From assembly GCF_003233655.1 (NCBI RefSeq), contig NZ_CP029829.1, positions 1,064,978 through 1,128,977 on the forward strand: a stretch of 64,000 bases of DNA. The letters are read 5' to 3'. Of this stretch, positions 58,075 to 64,000 are shown piece by piece. How positions within the stretch are numbered: the first letter of the stretch is position 1; every line of letters begins with the position of its first letter. The position numbers were made by a program, and so were the translations under genes. This DNA is from Azospirillum ramasamyi (GTDB taxonomy: Bacteria; Pseudomonadota; Alphaproteobacteria; Azospirillales; Azospirillaceae). The notes below the pieces were generated by a model, which was given only the letters and a program-made list of their open reading frames with translations, did no database searches and was not told the DNA's origin.

Positions 58075-59447
58075 CGGCGGCATCGGACCGCGGCGTCGCG
58101 GCCCGGCGGGCCGAACGGCGGCGGCGCACGCCGTTCCTGAAACGGTTCCTGCCGCGCACCCTGTTCGGCCGGACGCTGCTGATCATCGTCACGCCGGTGA
58201 TCCTAGCCCAGGCGGTGGCGACCTGGATCTTCTACGACCGCCATTGGGACACGGTGACCAACCGGCTGGCCTATGCCGTGGCCGGCGACATCGCCACCGT
58301 GATCGCCATGATCGAGCACGATCCCTCGCAGGAAGGGCGTGACTGGACGCTGGCCACCGTCGCCCGCACCACCGACCTGATCGTCACGCTGGAGCCGGGG
58401 CAGACCCTGCCGGATGAACGCCGCCGGCTGAGCGGCCTGCTGGAGCGCACGCTCGGCAAGGCGCTGGACGAACGGATCGGCCGCCCCTTCGCCATCAACA
58501 CCCGCGTCGCGCGGGAGTGGTACGAGATCCGGGTGCAGATGGCCGACGGGGTGCTGTCGGTGATGTCACCGGAGAGGCGCCTGTTCACGCCGACCAGCTA
58601 CATCTTCATCCTGTGGATGGTCGGGTCGGCCGTGGTGCTGTTCGCCGTGGCGATCCTGTTCATGCGCAACCAGATCCGCCCGATCAAGCGGCTGGCCATC
58701 GCCGCCGACGCGCTGGGCAAGGGCCGCGACGTCTCCAACTTCAAGATGGAAGGGGCGACGGAGGTGCGGCAGGCGGCCTCGGCCTTCCTGCTGATGCGCG
58801 AACGCATCCAGCGCCAGATGAACCAGCGGACGGAGATGCTGGCCGGCGTCAGCCACGACCTGCGCACCCCGCTGACCAGGATGAAGCTGGCGCTGGACAT
58901 GATCGAGCATCCCGACCTCGACCCCGAGGTGGAGGAGCTGAAGGCCGACGTCGCCGAGATGGAGCAGATGATCGAGGGCTATCTCGCCTTCGCCCGCGGG
59001 GAGGGGACGGAGGCGGTGCAGCCGACCGACATGACCCGCCTCCTGAAAGAGGTCGCCGCCGGTGCGCGGCGCGACGGGACGGAGGTGACGCTGACGGCGC
59101 CGGAGGGTCTGGTGGTGCCCTTGCGCCCCAACGCAATCCGGCGCTGCATCGCCAACCTGCTGGTCAATGCCGGCCGCCATGCCGGCACCGCCTGGGTCAA
59201 GGCCGAGCGGAAGGAGGGGGTGATCGAGATCACCATCGACGACGACGGCCCCGGCATCCCCGACTATCTGCGCGAAGACGTGTTCAAGCCCTTCTTCCGG
59301 GTCGACAGCAGCCGCAACCTGGATACCGGCGGCTCGGGCCTGGGGCTGACCATCGCCCGCGATGTGGCGCGCAGCCATGGCGGCGACATCACGCTGGACG
59401 ACAGCCCCTATGGCGGCCTGCGCGCGGTGATCCGTCTGCCGGTCTGA
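58071..59447 (+). CDS. sensor histidine kinase, EnvZ-like
   Basis: 458 residues from TTG 58071, overlapping the regulator stop. TM1 is at ~residues 35-55 (LLIIVTPVILAQAVATWIF), a periplasmic loop of ~125 residues follows, and TM2 is at ~180-205 (FILWMVGSAVVLFAVAILF). Then come HAMP and the H-box MLAGVSHDLRTPLTRM with phosphorylated His262. Catalytic boxes follow: N (NLLVNAGRHA), G1 (IDDDGPGIP), F and G2 (GSGLGLTIA). The layout matches EnvZ. The signal is unknown. Confidence 0.94.
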   Translation: MTAASDRGVAARRAERRRRTPFLKRFLPRTLFGRTLLIIVTPVILAQAVATWIFYDRHWDTVTNRLAYAVAGDIATVIAMIEHDPSQEGRDWTLATVARTTDLIVTLEPGQTLPDERRRLSGLLERTLGKALDERIGRPFAINTRVAREWYEIRVQMADGVLSVMSPERRLFTPTSYIFILWMVGSAVVLFAVAILFMRNQIRPIKRLAIAADALGKGRDVSNFKMEGATEVRQAASAFLLMRERIQRQMNQRTEMLAGVSHDLRTPLTRMKLALDMIEHPDLDPEVEELKADVAEMEQMIEGYLAFARGEGTEAVQPTDMTRLLKEVAAGARRDGTEVTLTAPEGLVVPLRPNAIRRCIANLLVNAGRHAGTAWVKAERKEGVIEITIDDDGPGIPDYLREDVFKPFFRVDSSRNLDTGGSGLGLTIARDVARSHGGDITLDDSPYGGLRAVIRLPV

Positions 59448-59495
59448 GCGAGCCGGGGGCACGGGACGGCGCCGCGTTCCCCCGGCCTTCCTCTT

Positions 59496-61757
59496 TCAGG
59501 CCGCCGCCTCCCTGTCCGGCTGCGCGCCGCCACGCCGGGCCAGCCTCGCCATCACGGTGTCGATCAGCGCCAGCCCATGACCGCCGTCGAGCGTCAGGAT
59601 CGATTCGGGGTGGAACTGCACGGCGGCCAGCGGCAGCGTCCGGTGCTCGATCGCCATCACCGTTCCGTCCGCCGTCTCCGCCGTCACACGCAACTCGGAC
59701 GGCAGGCTGTCGCGCTTCGCCACCAGCGAATGGTAGCGGCCCACCCGCATCCCCTGCGGCAACCCCTCGAACAGCCCGCAGCCCTGGTGGACCAGGGAGG
59801 ACGCCTTGCCATGCATCGGCTCCGGCAAGCGGTCGAGCGTCGCGCCGAAGCTCTCCGCCATACCCTGCAGGCCCAGGCAGACGCCGAACACCGGGACGCC
59901 GAGGTCCAGCGCCGCGCCTATGCTGCCGCCGACGTCGAAATCGGCGGGACGCCCCGGCCCCGGCGAGAGAACCAGCAGGTCGGGCGGGTCGTCGCGCAGC
60001 GCCGTCCGCGCATGGGTGTGGCGCAGGGTCGTCACCGTCGCGCCGGTCCGGCGGAAATAGTCGGCCAGCGTGTGGACGAAGCTGTCGTCATGGTCGACCA
60101 GCAGCACGCGCCGCCCCTCCCCGCTCCGCGGGACGGCCGACGCCGCCGCGGCGGCAACCAGCGTCAGGTGCGGCGACGCCCTCTCCCCCCGCACCGCGTC
60201 GAGGAAGGCGGAGGCCTTCAGGCGGCATTCGGCGTCCTCCGCCTCCGGGTCGCTGTCGGACAGCAGCGTCGCGCCGGCACGGACGAAGGCGACCCCGTCC
60301 TTCATGCGGATGGTGCGCAGGGTCAGGCCGGTGTCCATGCCGCCGTCGAAGCCGATGCGGCCGAAGGCTCCGCCGTACCAGCGGCGCGGCGACCGCTCGG
60401 TGTCCTCCAGGAACTGCATGGCCCAGCGCTTCGGCGCGCCGGTCACCGTGACCGCCCAGCTGTGGGTCAGGAAGGCGTCCAGAGCGTCGAAGCCGTCGCG
60501 CAGCCGCCCTTCCACATGGTCCACCGTGTGGATCAGGCGCGAGTACAGCTCGATCATCCGCCGGCCGACCACGCGGACCGAGCCGGGCTCGCACACCCGC
60601 GCCTTGTCGTTGCGGTCGACATCGGTGCACATGGTCAGCTCCGCCGCATCCTTGGCGGAGTTCAGCAGCGTCAGGATCTGCGCCGCATCGCCCAGCGCGT
60701 CGGCGCCGCGCGCCACCGTGCCGGAGATCGGGCAGGTCTCCACCCGGCCGGCCGCGGGGCCGGCGCCGACGCGGACATACATCTCCGGGCTGGCGGCGAC
60801 CAGGAACTCGCCGTCGCCCAGATTGATCAACGCCTCGTAGGGCGCCGGATTGGCGGCGCGCAGGCGGCGGAAGATGGTGGAGGGAGTGTCGGCGCAGGGC
60901 TCGGCAAAGGTCTGGCCGGGCACCACCTCGAACAGGTCGCCGCGACGGAAGGCCTCCTTCGCCGCCCGCACCACCTGCTGGTACTCGCCGGGCGCATGGT
61001 CGCAGTCCGCGGCGGCGTTGGTATCCGGGCGATAAGCATGGACCCGGCCGCCGCCGGCGGCTCCCTCGGTGGAAACGCCATTCACGACGAATTCATAGGC
61101 GAAGCGGCGCGCAACCCCGGCACCGTGATCGACGACCAGAAGCCGGTCCGGCAGATACAGCACGAGGTCGCGCTGGTCGTCGGGCCGCTCAAGCCGGCGC
61201 CGGACCGGCTCGAACTGGAAGGCGAGGTCGTAGCCGAAGGCGCCGTAGAGGCCGAGAAACGGTTCGTCCGGGCAGTCGAACAGCGCCATCAGCGCCCGCA
61301 GCACGCTGAACACCGACGGTTGCCGGCTGCGCTCCTCTTCCGCGAAGACGCCGGCCGGGCGGCGGACCAGCGCGGTGATGCGGCCGGCCGTCACCTCCAG
61401 CCCGGCCAGCGCCTCATGCCCGTCCAATGCCCCGGCGATGGCGGGCAGCAGAAGGCGTCCGCGCGGATTCAGCGCGTCGATCCGCACCGTCCGGCCGCGG
61501 GCGGTCACCGACAGGGGCGGATCGACGAAGCCCATGGCCTGGCGGCGATAGCGGCCGGGCGCCTCAACCCCACCCGACAGCAACAGGCCGCGCCGCTCGT
61601 CCAGCGCGGTGGCGAGCGTGTCGAGCGCGTCGGCGATCCCCACCGGCTCTGAGGTGCGGCGCAGCCCCAGCCCGCCGCCGGTGAGGGCGGAAAACGGGTC
61701 GAGGAATGCAGGATCGGCCAGGAAGATATGGGAGGGATACAGGTGGGAGGGCGTCAT
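59496..61757 (-). CDS. trpE(G): anthranilate synthase, fused components I and II
   Basis: 753 residues, TrpE (1-~535) joined to TrpG (~545-753), the fusion found in Azospirillum and rhizobia. It makes anthranilate from chorismate and glutamine, the first step of tryptophan synthesis. The chorismate site includes GDGEFLVAASPEMYVRV, PISGTVARGAD and DVDRNDKARVCEPGSV. The glutaminase triad is Cys in VFGVCLGLQGMAE with His and Glu in VQFHPESI. An attenuator with leader peptide precedes it. Rhizosphere Azospirillum links this enzyme to auxin output. Confidence 0.97.
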   Translation of the reverse strand: MTPSHLYPSHIFLADPAFLDPFSALTGGGLGLRRTSEPVGIADALDTLATALDERRGLLLSGGVEAPGRYRRQAMGFVDPPLSVTARGRTVRIDALNPRGRLLLPAIAGALDGHEALAGLEVTAGRITALVRRPAGVFAEEERSRQPSVFSVLRALMALFDCPDEPFLGLYGAFGYDLAFQFEPVRRRLERPDDQRDLVLYLPDRLLVVDHGAGVARRFAYEFVVNGVSTEGAAGGGRVHAYRPDTNAAADCDHAPGEYQQVVRAAKEAFRRGDLFEVVPGQTFAEPCADTPSTIFRRLRAANPAPYEALINLGDGEFLVAASPEMYVRVGAGPAAGRVETCPISGTVARGADALGDAAQILTLLNSAKDAAELTMCTDVDRNDKARVCEPGSVRVVGRRMIELYSRLIHTVDHVEGRLRDGFDALDAFLTHSWAVTVTGAPKRWAMQFLEDTERSPRRWYGGAFGRIGFDGGMDTGLTLRTIRMKDGVAFVRAGATLLSDSDPEAEDAECRLKASAFLDAVRGERASPHLTLVAAAAASAVPRSGEGRRVLLVDHDDSFVHTLADYFRRTGATVTTLRHTHARTALRDDPPDLLVLSPGPGRPADFDVGGSIGAALDLGVPVFGVCLGLQGMAESFGATLDRLPEPMHGKASSLVHQGCGLFEGLPQGMRVGRYHSLVAKRDSLPSELRVTAETADGTVMAIEHRTLPLAAVQFHPESILTLDGGHGLALIDTVMARLARRGGAQPDREAAA

Positions 61758-61855
61758 GGCGGCGGGGCTCCGGTTCGGGCGTCTTGTCGGTGACGCCGCA
61801 CGGTGCTTCCGCCTGCCTGTCCGTCTTTTCCGTTCGACGACCCGCTGCCGGGTCA

Positions 61856-61894
61856 GGAAAAAGGCCGCTCCGGATGCACCGGGCGGCCTTTTGT
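61856..61894 (-). terminator. trp attenuator terminator
   Basis: Minus strand: AAGGCCGCCCGG / CCGGAGCGGCCTT stem (one bulge) preceded by AA and followed by TTTTTCC. It sits 14 nt after the trpL stop and ~100 nt before trpE(G). Confidence 0.9.
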
Positions 61895-61907
61895 CGTCAA
61901 TCCACGT

Positions 61908-61985
61908 TCACACGCGTCGCCAGGCCGGCCCGTTGGAGACGGGCCGCCACCAATGCTGCGACAGGAGGGGCGAGGACATGTTCAT
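61908..61985 (-). CDS. trpL: trp operon leader peptide with three Trp codons
   Basis: 25 codons from ATG 61983-61985 (an inner ATG at 61977-61979 has better ribosome spacing, GGGG 7 nt upstream). It contains adjacent tryptophans in SQHWWRPVSN and a third in GPAWRRV, then stops. A GGCCCGT / ACGGGCC hairpin (61927-61945) lies over the codons just after the WW pair and can exclude the terminator. The design is classic ribosome-mediated attenuation: when Trp-tRNA is scarce the ribosome stalls at WW and trpE(G) is transcribed. Confidence 0.93.
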   Translation of the reverse strand: MNMSSPLLSQHWWRPVSNGPAWRRV

Positions 61986-62015
61986 GCCCCAAGCGCACCA
62001 CATGCCGCCACCGGC

Positions 62016-62021
62016 TGTCAA
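62016..62021 (-). promoter_or_regulatory. -35 element of the trp promoter
   Basis: A perfect TTGACA on the minus strand, 31 nt before the trpL ATG. The -10 would fall near 61993-61998 (weak), so the transcript should begin almost at the leader peptide start. Confidence 0.5.
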
Positions 62022-62031
62022 GCCCCGGCGT

Positions 62032-62751
62032 TCACGTTCCTTCCGGCGGCGGAGCGACGGCGTAGCTGCTGTGGTCCTCCTTGCGGCGCTCGTCCGACGG
62101 CAAGCGGCCCTTGACCAGGAAGCTGACATTCTCCGCCACGTTGGTGGCATGGTCGCCGATGCGCTCGATCGACTTGGCGGCGAACAGCAGATGGGTGCAG
62201 CCGGTGATCTGGGCCGGCGATTCCATCATGTAGGTCAGGAATTCCCGGAACAGCGCGGTATAGGCCGCATCGACCTCTCCGTCGCAGTCGCGGACGGCGG
62301 CGGCCAGATCGGCGTCCTGTTCGATGTAGGCGCGGCGCATGTCGCCGATCATCACCTGCACCATGCGGCCCATCCGGACCAGCGAGGCGACCGGCGGCGC
62401 AACCGGCAGGGTGGACAGCGTGACCGCCCGCTTGGCGACGGATCTGGCGAAATCGCCCATCCGCTCCAGGTTGGAGGCGATCTTCAACGCCGCGACGATC
62501 TCGCGCAGATCCTTGGCCATCGGCTGGCGCAGAGCGATCAGGCGGACGGTCATCGCCTCCACCTCCATCTCCAGCCGGTCGATTTCGGCGTCGCCCTTCA
62601 GCACCTCGCCCGCGATTTCGGCATCCAGACCGGCCAGCGAATCGAGGGCAAGCCCGACCTGCCGCTCCACCAGTTCGCCCATGCGGTCGATGGCGGTGCG
62701 CAGCGCCTCCAGTTCGGTGTCGAAAGCCGCAAGCGTGTGTCCACCCGACAT
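62032..62751 (-). CDS. phoU: phosphate signalling protein PhoU
   Basis: 239 residues from ATG 62749-62751, with AGGAG 9 nt upstream. Two PhoU three-helix repeats are visible, each with the E/DxxxD metal-cluster motif: KIASNLERMGDFARSVAKRA in the first and SIERIGDHATNVAENVSFLV in the second. PhoU modulates PhoR and the Pst transporter and lowers Pho expression in high phosphate. The pst genes are not in the window, which is unusual; they may lie elsewhere. trpL follows on the same strand. Confidence 0.95.
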   Translation of the reverse strand: MSGGHTLAAFDTELEALRTAIDRMGELVERQVGLALDSLAGLDAEIAGEVLKGDAEIDRLEMEVEAMTVRLIALRQPMAKDLREIVAALKIASNLERMGDFARSVAKRAVTLSTLPVAPPVASLVRMGRMVQVMIGDMRRAYIEQDADLAAAVRDCDGEVDAAYTALFREFLTYMMESPAQITGCTHLLFAAKSIERIGDHATNVAENVSFLVKGRLPSDERRKEDHSSYAVAPPPEGT

Positions 62752-62940
62752 ATTCCCAAACTCCTTGCTGTGACAGGCGGTCCGGCGCCCGACGCCTTCG
62801 CAGATGGGGCGTGGGCGCCGCCGTGCCAAGCCGCCGGCGCACCGGACGTGCACTGGTGGTGGCCTTAACCTTTGGCATAGATTATTTCCGGACACTGGTC
62901 TATCGATTGACCACGCAACCAGACAGACCGGACAGGACCG

Positions 62941-64000
62941 ATGACGCCGCACGAGTTGGTTGCCGTGCTGGAAAAGCACGAACGCTGGCTGAAGAACAAG
63001 TCGGGCGGTTCGCGCGCCAACCTGACCATGGCGAACATGGAGGGTTCCAACCTGTCCGGGGTGAACCTGGCTCAGGGCAAGCTGTCCGGCGCCAACCTGT
63101 CCCATTGCGACCTGTCCAACGCCAATCTCAGCACCGCGGACCTGTTCGCCGCCCATCTGACCAAGGCCGATCTGTCGGGCTGCAACCTGTACCGCGCCGA
63201 CCTGCGCGGCGCCCATATGCGCGGCGCCAAGATGAAGCGCGCCATCCTGAAGGAGGCCGACCTGCGCGGCGGCGCCCTGCTCTATGGCGGGCAAGGCGGC
63301 GGCAAGGGGCTGGATTTCGTCCGCTCCGATCTGGCCGGCAGCGATTTCGACGATGCGTCGCTGACGAACGCCAACCTGTCGGGCGCCGATCTGACCGATG
63401 TGTCGATGAACGGCGCCGATTGCGAGGGCGCGCTGCTGACCGGCGCCACGTTGATGCGCGCCAGCATGAAGAGCTGCAATCTCGCACGCGCCGACCTGCG
63501 CGGCAGCAACCTGTCCGGCGTGAACCTGCAGGGCGCGGTTCTGCGCGACGCCAATCTGACCGGCGCGATGCTGGCCGGCGCCAACCTGCGCAACGCCGAC
63601 CTGCAGGGCGCCAAACTGGAGGGGGCCGATCTGGCCGGCGCCGACACCACCGGCGCCAATCTGGCGCGGTCGGCCGACAATTTCTCCGTCCAGATCCAGC
63701 AGGCCCTGCACAGCCACTACACCTGGATCAACACCAACGGCACGATGGGCGCCCGCGCCGACCTGACCGGCGCCGATCTCAGCCACATCGACCTATCGGG
63801 CGTGAATCTGTCCGGCGCCAACCTGAAGCGCGCCAACCTCAGCGGCGCCAAGCTGCGCGAGGCGCTGCTGATCATGTGCGACATCTCCGAGGCGGTGCTG
63901 GCCGGCGCCGACCTCGGCGGCGCGATCCTGGATGGCGCCACCTTGCGCGGCGCCAACATGGACGGGGTGCGGCTGGACGGGGCCGGCATCGGCTGGGTCG
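62941..64000 (+). CDS. pentapeptide-repeat protein, 3' end outside window
   Basis: At least 353 residues, truncated by the window edge. After a short N-terminal part (MTPHELVAVLEKHERWLKN) the protein is made of A(D/N)LXX repeats in two long blocks (residues ~25-240 and ~265-353). They are separated by a non-repeat segment around FSVQIQQALHSHYTWINTNG. Pentapeptide repeats fold into a right-handed quadrilateral beta-helix. Some, such as Qnr and MfpA, mimic DNA and bind gyrase, but most are of unknown role. It diverges from phoU. Confidence 0.9.
   Translation, partial: MTPHELVAVLEKHERWLKNKSGGSRANLTMANMEGSNLSGVNLAQGKLSGANLSHCDLSNANLSTADLFAAHLTKADLSGCNLYRADLRGAHMRGAKMKRAILKEADLRGGALLYGGQGGGKGLDFVRSDLAGSDFDDASLTNANLSGADLTDVSMNGADCEGALLTGATLMRASMKSCNLARADLRGSNLSGVNLQGAVLRDANLTGAMLAGANLRNADLQGAKLEGADLAGADTTGANLARSADNFSVQIQQALHSHYTWINTNGTMGARADLTGADLSHIDLSGVNLSGANLKRANLSGAKLREALLIMCDISEAVLAGADLGGAILDGATLRGANMDGVRLDGAGIGWV

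Noticed and set aside
59577-61652. 691-codon plus-strand ORF
   Set aside because: Shadow of trpE(G).

Overview
The window is one GC-rich, densely coded stretch of an alphaproteobacterial chromosome, most likely Azospirillum or a close relative in the Rhodospirillales. The reasons are a MucR/Ros regulator, an RpoH-type sigma factor, a TrpE-TrpG fusion with a Trp-rich leader, a PyrB partner that lacks the dihydroorotase metal ligands, an NDUFS4-like complex I subunit, EcfG-type stress promoters and a globin-coupled chemoreceptor. It is mostly core genome. The clearest mobile element is one IS630-family insertion sequence.

Layout. 1-2.8 kb: 5' part of a Kef-type antiporter, then a DUF1127-GFA-GFA operon diverging from a GcvA-like LysR regulator across a LysR-type dyad. 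3.9-9.5 kb: pyrB-pyrC'-plsY, acetoacetyl-CoA synthetase and a HAD nucleotidase. 9.5-13.5 kb: TerC, HU, MucR and an RpoH-type sigma factor. 13.57-14.62 kb: IS630-family element. 14.8-25 kb: HemAT-like receptor, small unknown genes, two alpha/beta hydrolases, a lytic transglycosylase, uvrB, and a phosphotransferase/DUF6285 pair. 25.2-27.9 kb: a large membrane protein joining a GH17 glucanase-like domain to a GT2 synthase. 28.4-33.2 kb: the glycine cleavage operon gcvT-H-PA-PB behind a tandem glycine riboswitch. 33.3-38.2 kb: a lipoprotein, ispH and a cobalamin operon (cupin-cobU-cobO-cobQ). 38.4-44.9 kb: hydrolase, two small stress-type genes, a MATE transporter, gyrA and coaD. 45-46.5 kb: tRNA-Lys, tRNA-Arg, tRNA-Pro, an NDUFS4-like gene and a truncated glycosyltransferase-like ORF. 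46.4-50.1 kb: a MacAB-like efflux operon. 50.3-56.1 kb: DUF192, kdsA, a dienelactone hydrolase, pyrG, secG and tpiA. 56.4-64 kb: MarR regulator, OmpR/EnvZ-like pair, trpL-trpE(G) with an attenuator, phoU and the start of a pentapeptide-repeat protein.

How genes work together. Overlapping stop/start codons (ATGA or TGATG) mark coupled units: GFA pair, pyrB-pyrC', transglycosylase-hydrolase, phosphotransferase-DUF6285, gcvPA-gcvPB, cupin-cobU-cobO, the ABC ATPase-permease pair, and response regulator-kinase. RNA-level control is prominent. A tandem glycine riboswitch precedes gcvT, and a Trp-codon leader with terminator precedes trpE(G). In front of pyrG lies an array of six near-identical short hairpins with a 26-28 nt period that I cannot assign to a known class; it is the best candidate here for something undescribed. 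Matches to the EcfG general-stress promoter (GGAAC-N16-CGTT) precede an entericidin-like lipoprotein and, less perfectly, two other small genes.
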